A stretch of 19,269 nt of DNA from Fomitopsis serialis (GCF_022376445.1 NW_025955597.1:1-19269), one strand, 5' to 3'; shown: positions 9,907-19,022, counted from the first letter of the stretch. The notes: generated by a model from the sequence alone, not told the origin. Numbers and translations: made by a program.

Positions 9907-9908
9907 GT
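9907..9908. repeat. 2 bp target-site duplication GT (partner at 6654-6655)
   Basis: GT (AC on the gene strand) sits directly outside both ends of the right element. Counting it once makes exon 4 read Arg-Tyr-Thr-Ala into LQYLYGHTV in frame from exon 3. Confidence 0.75.
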
Positions 9909-10600
9909 ACCTATGCCGTTTGTTTATGAGAAAGGCTCAGTAACTCGATGAACCTCGGAAGCTCACCGATAGATATGGTTTCCAAAATCCTCCGGATCGT
10001 TCAGCAATCCCATTAGTAAAGCAATCGCCTCGCGCCTCTGCATGTCGGCAACAGCGGCGAGGCAAGACTTAGAGAAGAAAGGCTTATGCATCCATCGTCG
10101 ATGCTTGCGAAACTCCTCATTGTATGGCGTCAATACGAAATCGTGTTCCCATCCCAGCCTAATACATCATAAGCCGTTCATACAGGAGGTAAGGGGCCGA
10201 CACTCGACTCGGATGCACTCACAGATCTATCATCATTACCGAATACGGTCTATCCGAGTATATTGCACTCCGCTTGTCCAGCAGATCTCGTGCAGCGGCT
10301 GCCGAATTGATAACCAAGACGGGCGTGTTGAACATCCTCAAGAAGATTATGTCCCTAGTGCAACGCATTCAGCTATAAACCCGCAGCGTAAGCATCTCGG
10401 AACGTTCATACCATACTTCTTCCTCCATTGCGCGAATCTCTTCTCCGGGAACTTTAGAGTCATCTGTGGAATGTTTCCCAGAATAGGAAACGGACGAGGG
10501 CCAGGTGGTAGACGACGACGCAGCTGTCGCCAATGTAGCCCATAGTAGGCGAGGGTGACGAAACCGCGAACGCAGCTTGGATGCCGATTGATAGAGTCAT
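9907..10600 (-). pseudogene. P450 5' segment: exons 1-3 and first 4 nt of exon 4
   Basis: Start at 10600 (MTLSIGIQAAFAV), a short hydrophobic anchor, then RRRLPPGPRPFPILGNIP, the usual membrane-hinge region. The anchor and the hinge lie in different frames; one more base in the A run at 10561-10563 (T run on the coding strand) would join them. The exon 1/2 junction is also one base short at a C run, 10353-10355. Exon 2 contains LVINSAAAARDLLDKRS and exon 3 contains FRKHRRWMHKPFF, both typical of fungal P450 N-terminal halves. Exon 4 begins at 9910 and is cut after 4 nt by the right-hand element. Confidence 0.85.
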
Positions 10601-10660
10601 AGTTGAGGATGCGGTGGAACGGGGCCCGGGTTAGGCCTGTCCGTTTCTTTCAGCTTGTGG

Positions 10661-10670
10661 CGATATAAGT
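10661..10670 (-). promoter_or_regulatory. Possible P450 TATA element
   Basis: The minus strand reads ACTTATATCG about 65 bp upstream of the P450 start codon at 10600. The position is right for a core promoter, but the match to TATAWAW is imperfect. The rest of 10601-11002, between the P450 and the epoxide hydrolase stop codon, shows no exon that I can support. Confidence 0.35.
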
Positions 10671-11002
10671 ATCAGGCCTTCTGGATTATCTTGACACTCC
10701 CCGCTCAAGAACAGAAATGAAGGGATCCTTTGTGGACGATTACCGGAGTGAGGGCGCTATCTTAGAACCTTGTTTTCTGTTCATTGGAGATTCTGGCAGC
10801 GTTGGGACATGTCGTAAGCTCGCGCGCGATGCCATCTGACCTTGCCAGGCACTCAGGGCAGTCAGAGGTATATATATGCTTCGATTATCGGTGTATATAC
10901 ATACCTCACAAGCAATTGCCCCAGTACAGCATCGAGCGGTTATGGAACAGTGACTGATGAATGTGGTCACATTACTAGGCGCATGACAGACGTACACACC
11001 GG

Positions 11003-12640
11003 TCAGTCGTAGCCCGCCTTGCCGGCTACCACACCGAACGCAGGACCGCCCTTGCCAAACATCGCGCGCAAGTCCGCCCCAAGTTCATCGGGCTTCTCGT
11101 GTGCAGCAAAATGTCCTCCGTTCCCATGTTCAGACTCGAACACGACGTTACCCATAGTGCGCGCCCAGCTGCGTCCAGTGCCCCGTCAGTCTTTTATGAA
11201 GTGGTGAACATGAAGTCGAAACACATACGTCTTTGGTGGACGGATAAGCTCCTTGGGGAAGAAGGATACACCACCCGGAGCAGCGCACCAAGGAACGCTA
11301 TGGTTTGGATCTTCTCTTACTTTCGCTTGTTCGTAGTATATCCTCGCAGAGGCGGCAGGGCCCGCTCGAGAGAACCAGTAGATTGAGATCCACGTCAGGA
11401 CTGAACATCCGGCTTCAATTCTGCACAACTGCGTATATAAGCGTGTGAACGCACCCTCGTCGTCATCCCAAGGATAACCATCCGACCAGAGCACGAGCTT
11501 CTCGTATATCCACGCGAGCAAGCCCGCCGGCGAGTCCGCGAGTGAATACCCGATTGTCTGCGGCTGCGTATTCTGTTCAGCGCTGTAGCCCCGTCCTTTC
11601 TGCATAAATAATTGGATGCGCTTCAAGCATGCCCGTTCAACCTCGGTATACGGTGTAAGCAGGTGCTGAAGCCAGAGCCGAGGAAAGCTCGAGAACGACG
11701 GTGGGCTGACCACACTACAAATTCCAGAGAAGGGTCAGTACGAGAATGCAATGAGTCGAGGCAGGAGGGTACGGACGCGGCGTAGTTTGTATGCCATGCT
11801 TTCACGATCTGATCGCCATACATGGCTGCCATTGTTCTCGTGATCTTAGCATGTCTAGTCAGCTCCATTGGCAGTGGTTTGGCGAAGGTCAGACAAGAAT
11901 ACCAACATAGGAACCCCAATCTCCCCCTGAACCACTATTAGATATATCAGAGGGCATGGCTGTCAGCATCGAACTCAGAGACAAACGAGTAGCAGGGCAC
12001 CATATTCAGAGTAGCCCAGAGCGAGCATGAGTTTGTGACACGTCTGGGATATGAGATATATGTGATTCAGAATCTGTACATGGCCCTTCTTGTACGTACC
12101 TCTGCGTATTGAGCAACTGTGAATCCCTGTTTCTTGACAATTTCAGAGAAGCCAAAATTCGGCAGACTAGGGGCAACAACATGGAAATTTGGGTGATCTG
12201 GCGACGCAGACGTCAACAAGGGGAGCAGCTTCTTGACTTCAAGGAAGTGGCCAGGCCCTGACAAGTGATGGTCCAGTAATTGTTCCCTTGCGATGTATCG
12301 AGATGTGCCACGTACATCCATGCACGAATACTAGTGGAATCGCGTCCTTCACTTCGCTCTTCTTATGGACGTAATGCACGTTCAGCGTACCAAAGCCCTC
12401 CACTTCGACGTCTCGAGTGAACTGAGGGATCTCGTTGATGCCAGCCTCCGCAGCGCGCCAGTCATACCCGTCTTTCCACCGCGCGATGAGCCGTTTAACA
12501 TTCGCAAGCGGCACGCCGTAGTTCCATGCCGCGTCGTCCAGCTCGTCAGGGAAGCGCGTCAGATCCAACTTCTCGTGCAAGAGGGCGAGGTCAGCCTCCG
12601 GAACGGATATGGTGAAGGGTTGTGGTTCTGAAGTGGCCAT
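11003..12640 (-). CDS. Epoxide hydrolase (alpha/beta-hydrolase, eight exons)
   Basis: Exons: 12640-12316, 12257-12100, 12043-12001, 11934-11907, 11844-11777, 11714-11455, 11400-11229, 11168-11003; 1220 nt, one short of 407 codons. Family knowledge: these enzymes add water to epoxides through a covalent Asp-ester intermediate. Seen: N-terminal epoxide-hydrolase lid region ([14 protein letters not shown]), oxyanion-hole motif HGWPG (about 107-111), nucleophile segment VVQGGDWG (Asp about 181), [23 protein letters not shown], and catalytic His about 371 in GNGGHFAA. About 406 aa is normal for the family. The Asp motif reads correctly only if the C run at 11923-11927 (five bases) had six; as given, the frame breaks just before the nucleophile. 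That is either a sequencing run-length error or an inactivating mutation. It lies 403 bp downstream of the P450 start, same strand; a joint oxidation-hydrolysis role is inferred only. Confidence 0.9.
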
Positions 12641-12712
12641 GATCTAGGGAGCTGAGTGGCAATGGCCAGTGCCGGTGGGCGGGATGACCTGCCGCGTTGA
12701 AATGAGACGTGT

Positions 12713-12720
12713 CTTTTATA
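12713..12720 (-). promoter_or_regulatory. TATA box of the epoxide hydrolase
   Basis: TATAAAAG on the minus strand, about 73-80 bp upstream of the start codon at 12640, a good core-promoter spacing for a fungal gene. Confidence 0.6.
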
Positions 12721-13136
12721 CGGTCGCGATCATCAGTCAGAGACTAGCAAAGACTTACTATTAGCGCGAGAAGCCGCATGAGCTATCGAGTCACACTGTC
12801 AGCATTAGGAAGGTCGCGTCAACGAGGATGCGGCGGCCCGCGGGGACCAAGTGGCGACGCGCTCAGTGCGGGAACACGCGACTGATACTCTTATGACGCG
12901 TGACGCAAGAGCTCAGCGACACCCTACACGCGCGACGAGTCGGTGAAGTCGCAGTGCAATACTCTGAATATGTGGATTCGGAGTGAATAAAAATTGGATA
13001 ACAGAATGTGTGTACATTTGTAGGATCTAAGTTTGGTGTTAAGTTGTGCGTGATAGTTGCGTTCCACTCCATCAAACCCCAAGCGCTAACGGTTTCGTCC
13101 TGACAGTCGCGAAGACTGCATTTCGGCAGCCACCAT
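12721..13136. other. Intergenic between epoxide hydrolase and glucanase B
   Basis: The remaining 416 bp up to the glucanase B stop codon show no exon, repeat or RNA gene that I can support. It should hold the upstream control region of the epoxide hydrolase and the 3' end of glucanase B. Confidence 0.5.
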
Positions 13137-14370
13137 TCAACTGGATGACCCCTCGTACACACGCACAGCAGCAAAGTCCCAGTAGGCGTCGGAAAAGGCC
13201 GACGGATTCTCGTTCACGTACTCTGGAGGCGCTGTGAGTATGAGTGCGACATGCAGCACGGTACAAAGGCTTACGAATGCAGTCCGAGCCGCAGCCAATC
13301 TCGGTGAAGTCTGCGCCTGCCCAGTTTCCGCAAAAGGTAAGATCGATAACGATGTTATTGTTGCCGAAAACCTTGTTGATGTCGCAGTTGTCGTCTGGGA
13401 AGTATGCAATCGGTGTTCCCTAGCAAACAATTATTTACTGCCTCCTCGGGAGAGAATGCTGACATACCCAGTTATCAGTGTCAACGCTGCTCGCGCCCCC
13501 CGTAATGTCCGACGGAATGCCGTCTTGGTTGCGCGCCCAGAACCACACACGGATGAATTGCGACGTACGCTCCACAGCGTAATATCCGCCACCGTTAGAG
13601 TTGAATACGGGACCGTAGGACGAAGTGTACGGAGCGTCCACCGAGCATCCATTGTTGCCGTTTCCGATGTCAGCGGTATCGCTGCAATCGTTTGATAGTG
13701 GCGTCCTGAAAAGACGTCAGCAACAAATTAAAGAACAACTCTGACGAGACGCACCCCAGCTGCGTGCGGTTGCTGGGCACAGTGCAGTTGCCTTCAGTGT
13801 GCAGAGTGACACTGTTGGGCGCGAGGTCGTTCACACCCTCAAGGATGTCGATTTCACCACTGGCGGCTCCAACGGTATCGTCTGCCTCCCACACTGCCGG
13901 CCATGTGCCGCAGCCCTGAGGCATGTGGCGAATGTCGAAGCTGACCCAGAATGATCAGTCTACGAAGAGTTTCATCAAAATACTGACGACTTACACAGCA
14001 ACGTGAGTGTTGTACTGGGTATTACTCTTGATACGGTTGCTCATCCTCCCCGGCCCATCCGCGGTAAGGTTTGTCGTAGAGTCGGCGCGCATGACGAACG
14101 AATCGTCCGTGGCGTAGGTGAGGTTCTTCGCCTGCGCGGTCTCCTTGGTCACGTACTCACTGCGAGCTCTTCAGCAACAGCTCAGATGACAGGCCGCGAT
14201 GCAACTCACACTCGACCGTTCGTGGGGTCCGATATGTTCTCCCACTGGAAGTTGTTGAAAAAATCAGACCCGACGTTGGTCTGGGCGATGGTGTACGGCC
14301 CTGCCATCACGGACTGCGCGACGATCCCGACCGCGAGTCCACCAAGAATTGAGCGGCGGAAGTGACCCAT
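13137..14370 (-). CDS. GH16 endo-1,3(4)-beta-glucanase, copy B (secreted, six exons)
   Basis: Exons: 14370-14210, 14159-13995, 13940-13755, 13705-13468, 13419-13275, 13231-13137; 990 nt, exactly 330 codons (329 aa). The Met at 14370 was chosen because it gives a signal peptide (MGHFRRSILGGLAVGIVAQS, cleavage likely after SVMA) and sits 96 bp below a TATA box; an upstream in-frame Met at 14508 precedes the TATA box. The catalytic GEIDILEGVND gives E138/D140/E143 as the ExDxxE set. It is a paralogue of the glucanase at the left end: exons 2 and 3 have identical lengths (165 and 186 nt), but copy B joins what are exons 5 and 6 in copy A into one 145 nt exon and stops at EGSSS without the hydrophobic tail. 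It is therefore probably a freely secreted enzyme. No frame defect seen. Confidence 0.93.
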
Positions 14371-14465
14371 ATTGCAATGAAGAGGTGATAGCGATGTGAG
14401 GAATAGAAGTGTTGGGACAGGAATGTACGAGTGCGCGGTTGAGAAACGGCACAATAATTCGAACC

Positions 14466-14472
14466 TTATATA
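14466..14472 (-). promoter_or_regulatory. TATA box of glucanase B
   Basis: TATATAA on the minus strand, about 96 bp upstream of the start codon at 14370. It settles the choice of start codon for this gene. Confidence 0.65.
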
Positions 14473-14530
14473 CCTCGCAGGCCTCGGCTGACGCAGAGGC
14501 AGAGGCAAATACGATCGGCATCCCGATCAC

Positions 14531-15107
14531 AACTGGCCCTCCGTCATCCGTTCCAGAGCCAAGAGCGGATGCAGATGCACAGGTACGCGGGAAGCAGGAG
14601 CAAGGCTATGCGCGGGAGCAACTATGGGTCATGCGGATACGAATGCGGAAGCTATCCTCATCCCGCAGAGAGCTCGTGGCTGAGACTTGCGTCGGTGCAC
14701 AAACCAGCGGGGTGGCGCGATCGGCGGAACCTCTCGATCAGGGCCTAGATGTCGTAGAGGACATGCCAGTCAAATCGACGATCCTGAATTGTACAGTCAC
14801 TGAACGAAGCAACACCGCGACGAGATCATAGCAGTAATAGAAGAACAGTCTGAGCGTACCGAGAGCGTAAGCTAACCAAAACGCAAGTCCATAGTACATG
14901 ACGAGGTATGATAGCCATCGCGGGGAGTTCACGGTTGAACCATTCGGCATAGACAATCGGCGGATACACAAGTCCGTGGCTGTGGTGCGGGCGGACCAGA
15001 ATATGTCTACCGCTCATGTACAAGCTGCTGCTTGCAGAAGCAGGAACGTCAGCACCATCATGTGGCGAAGGAAGCATCGACGACCGGCGTTAGGCGTCAC
15101 TCACAAT
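14531..15107. other. Unassigned stretch with one hydrophobic open frame
   Basis: No gene can be firmly supported. A minus-strand frame at 14971-14738 contains a strongly hydrophobic, Tyr/Leu-rich stretch (WLSYLVMYYGLAFWLAYALG) that could be a membrane segment of a degraded or spliced gene. I recognise no family, and neighbouring frames do not join cleanly. Confidence 0.3.
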
Positions 15108-15506
15108 CTACATGATAGCTGCTGGCGATTCGCATAGCTGCTCGCAGGATATTGTGTGCTCAGGGGCTACACAAGGCATACGAGACCATGACCATTTGGT
15201 CTGGGGGTCAACCAGATGTGTCGCAACGATGTGCTCGCACAGTCCAGCACAGTACCGCGCAGCGCCGCATGACTCGCCGTTAGTCTGCCATAGACATTTG
15301 AGACGTCATGAGCGTAGTCGCTGTTCGATGTCCTGGCTGTGGTAGTGCTGCAGATGTTCGCAGACGCCCTTGGGAGTGACGTCCTGTATGGCCGTCCCAC
15401 ACTCCGTGCCAAATTGGCATGAGACGTAAGCCAACCCGAACTGATGCGGAACGCTGAAGCCAGCCAATCCCGAGCATCCGTATCGAGCGGTGACGCATAT
15501 TGACAC
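15108..15506 (-). pseudogene. Decayed C2H2-like zinc-finger orphan
   Basis: The first finger-like unit reads CQFGTECGTAIQDVTPKG followed by EHLQHYH (Cys and His codons between 15419 and 15339). After a TGA at 15308-15306, the same frame resumes with CLWQTNGESC and LCEHIVATH, then a Cys-rich tail ending at a stop at 15110-15108. The C-x5-C ... H-x4-H pattern with TPKG before the His pair resembles the C2H2-type modules common in uncharacterised basidiomycete proteins. The stop between the fingers means a pseudogene, an unmodelled intron or a sequence error. Function unknown; nucleic-acid or protein binding would be the general expectation. Confidence 0.42.
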
Positions 15507-16171
15507 GGATTCCAGCCCTGAGCTTCATTTTCAACGGGTTTATGTGACCAGACTTGGCAAGAATACTATGAGCGAAGCGGACAGCATCGAAGCTTGCAGA
15601 CGTACCCAGAGTCCGATACACCGCCTTCAAATCCCACGTTCGATGACTCCGGATATTGCCAATATCTGCAAGTACGGTAGGCGAATGTGCACCGGGGGGG
15701 ACCAAAGAAGTGATATACATACTCGTAGAGTCCTTGAGCTTGAGCTTGAGCACTTCCGCCGGGGCTGGGACTGCGGCTGGTGGAGGGCGTATGAACCGGA
15801 GGCTCCTGATAATCGCCGTGGGAGTGCTATGCAAATCCCAAGGCATGGAGGGGGAAGTCGCGAGATACGGATGTAGCCGAGAACTATCGGGAAGCATTTC
15901 ACCATCCTTGAGCCACGCGCAGTCCTCCGGCATGGTCAGATGCGCATATACTCTGTGACAACGTCAGGCCATGGCACCACGCGGGGGAAAGAAAGCTGTT
16001 GACGTACCCGGCGGAGCAATTGTCGCTGACCTCTGTTTGGTAGTACATCTTTGGGACAAACTGAAGCTCGGGGGAATGAGGGAATGTCATGTGAATACTC
16101 AGGTTGTACTTGGGTGGGTAGACGACCTGAGAGGTGGGTGAGGCAGATTCTGCTTGATGCAGTTGAGACAA
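15507..16171 (-). other. Possible upstream exons of the C2H2-like orphan
   Basis: The minus strand has a TATAAAG-like box at 16191-16185, a Met at 16090 followed by TFPHSPELQFVPKMYYQTEV and CSAG, then a GTACGT...CACAG intron leading in frame to VYAHLTMPEDCAWLKDGEML. A long frame continues to 15280 but does not match the frame of the zinc-finger part. An eight-base C run near 15698-15705 on the plus-strand G side may confuse the frame. I could not build a single model. Confidence 0.3.
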
Positions 16172-16335
16172 CCCACCCTTTCCCCTTTATAACGATGAGC
16201 AAAGCTCGGTCACCCGACTGCATGTCGTGCTGTCAGCGCACGAAGTACTGTATGGCCTTGCATCCACTATCTGATATGCCGAGATGATGCATAGAGACCG
16301 AGGTCATATCTGCCAAATGAGGCGCATGCTGGGAG

Positions 16336-16378
16336 TTGGTGGATGGATGGTGGATGGATGGTGGATGGGTGGTGGATG
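16336..16378 (+). repeat. GGATGGATGGT minisatellite
   Basis: Imperfect tandem units of GGATGGATGGT/GGATGGGTGGT in about 43 bp, between genes. No protein is supported here. Confidence 0.7.
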
Positions 16379-17075
16379 TGAAGGTGGAAACGAGCGACGG
16401 GTGGAAAGGTGTGAAGGGGCCGGTGGACGCGATGACAAGTGAAGTCTTATCAGCCGCACAGAGCTTCGTTTGGTGGATGGCCGTGATGTTTCTCGCGATT
16501 CATAGGAGAGAACGGCGCGCGGATATAGACGCGACATACATATTTGAAGGTTCGTTTCGTATCCACTCGAGCCTGAATTCAGTTTCAGTACTTGGGAAAG
16601 CAATTGCCAAGTGGGTCGCAAGTCGCAAGTCACCTTTAAGCGCCGTCCAGGCACGTGCGCGCGTCGCTGGAGTAAGTTGGAGAATCCGAGTCAGTCTCCT
16701 CCTCCTCGTCCTCGTCGTCCTGGCAGCAACTTGTAGCTAGCTTTGCGGTATGGCCCTGCCATGGGCATGAATGCATTACTCGTAATCATTCGAGGCCTGA
16801 CCCGTCCAGATCGTCGCCGCTACTTAGTAAGGGCAGACGTCCACTAGGGTTCTGTAAATAAACCCCGAAGACTTTCTTACATTTGTAAGTTACATCGGAC
16901 CATTCAGCGGCATTTCTTACGTGTGTTATTAACAGTTATAAACAAATGGTAAGAAACGTGTAAGAAACATGTAAAGAAGTACTTTTTTACAATGTGAACA
17001 ACATCAGCAAAACGTCGACTTCGTCTGAACACGCCTGATACGTCTGATATCAGTCACATCAGACTCTTCAGACTC

Positions 17076-17093
17076 TCAGACTCGCGAGTCTGA
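17076..17093. repeat. Perfect 18 bp palindrome TCAGACTCGCGAGTCTGA
   Basis: Self-complementary over all 18 bases, embedded in a run of AGACTC/GAGTCTG motifs. Confidence 0.85.
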
Positions 17094-17110
17094 AAAGAGT
17101 AGATTCATTT

Positions 17111-17139
17111 CTGAGTTCAGACCGAGAGTCTGAACTCAG
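17111..17139. repeat. Hairpin: 11 bp arms with 7 nt loop
   Basis: CTGAGTTCAGA at 17111-17121 pairs perfectly with TCTGAACTCAG at 17129-17139. The same AGACTC-type words occur in the arms as in the neighbouring 18 bp palindrome. Confidence 0.85.
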
Positions 17140-17834
17140 TGTACCTTTCAGACCGACTCAGACCAGTCTTCAGACTCGTCAGAGGGCTTACCAGACCTGA
17201 CATACTCACACACATTGTCATTGAAGATCATTACAGCTACCTTTGTATACATACAAAATTCGTATTGAATCCACAAAAACCAAACCTACCTTACGGCTCG
17301 GTACTTGATGCCGTTCAAAACGGACAACTCGTGTTTGAATGGCTGCGGCACACAGCTGGAACGCAGGAGGGATACCCGTGTCGTAACGTGTGATGTAAGC
17401 TGCAAGTGACTGTGAGAACACTGCGTCGGAGATGGGGATCACCCTTGCTGTCTTTATCTCGCAGGGCAGCAACTGTTGAACGTTCGCGGGTGAGCTGATG
17501 TGTACACCAGAGGATGGGCATGGGAGGAGGAGACGACACCGAGGGCAGAGAGGACAGCGGAAGTCCATGGGGATGGGCGCAAGGGCAGGGCCAGCTATCA
17601 AGGATGAGAAGAAGGCGCGACCATCGGAGGATCCTGGTGTCGGCGCAGGCGAGAGGAGTGCATACAAACAATGCATCCACGAGAGTGTTTCGTCCTCCAA
17701 GAGAGCGCGTCGAGGCGCGACACGTCGGCGCAGAAAGGGACCGAAGCGCGTCGACGGAGGGCGAACGACGGGAAGACAGTCGAGGCACGGTCAACGGGCA
17801 GACACGAGTTGAGCAGCGGCGCGCGATCGGACGC

Positions 17835-18963
17835 CTACGCAGCGCCCGATATATCTGTATTGAAGGCGGGCTCATCTTCGTGTGATGGCGCGCCGGACTT
17901 GACGTGGTGCGGTTGTTCGACCTCGAACTCCGAGACGGTGAGGCTGGGAGGGTTACCGGGCGTGCGTAGTCTTGCTGCGCGTACGTACCAGCAACAGGCG
18001 CGTAGACGAGATCGGCGAGAGGCTCGGCGCCACCCTGCATGTCTGAGAGGCCCTCGCCGTCTGCACCCGCGAGCCAGAGGTGACTTGGTAGCTCCGCGCC
18101 CCAGTCTGACGGGCCTCGGGTGAATGCGACATTGGTTGCTGATGGAAAGGGATAGGCGAGAGACGTGAGCGCACTTCAGAGGAACGTCCACCAGAGCCGG
18201 ACTGAGACAAGACGCACCTGTTTCCATGCCCAGGCATGCTGCCGATGCTCCCAACACGGCTGTGCCTCATGTCGAGGCTGCGACTATCAGGACCGGGGCT
18301 GAACGAGCGTTTCGTACCCGATATCAGAGGTGGCGCGCGAGATGACATTGGTGGCTCACAATCATTATGCATCGTCTTGGGCCAATGACCTAGCCCAGAA
18401 TGTAGACCACCTGGTCCAATCGGCCCACCAGGACGAGGACCGAAGCTGCGCAGGTCAGCTGGTCCACGGTACAGCGCGCCGAATTCGACGTGAGCCTCAT
18501 GGGAGCCTTCGCAACGCCTTCGTTGAAGTCCCTGTCGACGGGCCTTGCAGGCGGTGGCGGCGCGCTGCCCGTCGGCGATGGCTGCACCAAGCGACTTGCG
18601 CTCCCGAGCCTGTCGCGGGCTGCCCTTCAGCTGCCTGTTGTAAACTTGTAATCAGCGCCATACGCCGGTGTCTCTGATTACTTACTTGGCTCCTTCTTCA
18701 CGCGCTTTGCGGGTGCCCGTCGCATGCGCTCTTCCTTCGGTGCCTCGCTCGCCGCGGCGACACTCCTGTTCGAGCTCTCCGAGACCTTGTCCTTCGTGGT
18801 CCGGCGACGGCGGTCCTTTGCCTCGGCCCTCGGACATCCTAGGCATCGGCTGCTGCAGTATGCGCAGGCTCTCCGACGTACTTCTATAGCTGATTGACAG
18901 AGAATGGGACGCCGCACCGAACGACGGGTTGGCAGGAAAGTCGCGAGTCGCAACCGTTGACAT
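17835..18963 (-). CDS. Hypothetical basic, low-complexity protein (three exons, frame breaks)
   Basis: Proposed exons: 18963-18686, 18634-17985, 17943-17835. It starts MSTVATRDFPANPSFGAASH, continues through a basic block (KDRRRRTTKDKVSES, RRAPAKRVKKEPS), a Pro-rich part (GSAPPPPARPVDRDF), LYRGPADLRSFGPRPGGPIG, SRSLDMRHSRVGSIGSMPGH, GLSDMQGGAEPLADLVYAPV and ends DEPAFNTDISGAA. The basic block looks like a nuclear localisation signal, so a nuclear regulatory role is possible; no DNA-binding domain is recognised. The most protein-like frame changes three times: at a C run (18827-18829, one base too many) and at two GC-dinucleotide tracts (18474-18479 and 18095-18098, two bases too many). Either the gene is decaying or these are sequence errors. 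Splice sites are inferred. Confidence 0.45.
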
Positions 18964-19022
18964 GGACGAGTGGGTGACGTGGCGCGCCTGTTTAGGGCAG
19001 GCGCCCGCGGTACTTCGTTCGT

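Larger units (their letters stand above)
1859..10600 (-). pseudogene. Cytochrome P450 gene disrupted by two transposon copies
   Basis: Class II fungal P450 monooxygenase (haem-thiolate, ER membrane in the family), resembling those annotated as O-methylsterigmatocystin oxidoreductase-like; no CYP number assigned. Exons: 10600-10412, 10354-10223, 10158-9967, 9910-9907 plus 6655-6509, 6441-6326, 6272-6146, 6080-6067, 6018-5852, 5794-5772, 5713-5632, 5578-5516 plus 2263-2205, 2141-1998, 1946-1859. Motifs in order: hydrophobic N-terminus, LPPGP hinge, TGTDTT I-helix (about 303-308), ETYR (360-363), PDRF (415-418), FGFGRRICPG with haem Cys about 440. Leaving out both elements and one copy of each 2 bp duplication gives 1543 nt, two short of 515 codons; the two missing bases fall at short base runs (10561-10563 and 10353-10355). 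As sequenced the gene cannot make a P450. The host gene was otherwise well preserved, so the disruption looks recent. Confidence 0.9.
16379..17834. other. Gene-poor, repeat-bearing intergenic region
   Basis: No gene is supported in about 1.45 kb. It contains an AT-rich tract with repeated GTAAGAAA motifs (16873-16968), a cluster of AGACTC/GAGTCTG motifs with hairpins (17023-17200), and purine-rich DNA from 17500 to 17800 in which long Arg/Ser-rich frames are open on both strands through composition. A minus-strand frame at 17700-17218 (including ITRYDTGIPPAFQLC) is the most protein-like stretch but has no recognised family. Confidence 0.5.

Noticed and set aside
17315..18040. A 241 aa Ser/Arg-rich minus-strand open frame as a separate gene
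   Set aside because: Its N-terminal part (GGAEPLADLVYAPV) fits better as part of the spliced gene at 17835-18963, and the rest is purine/pyrimidine-biased sequence open in both strands.
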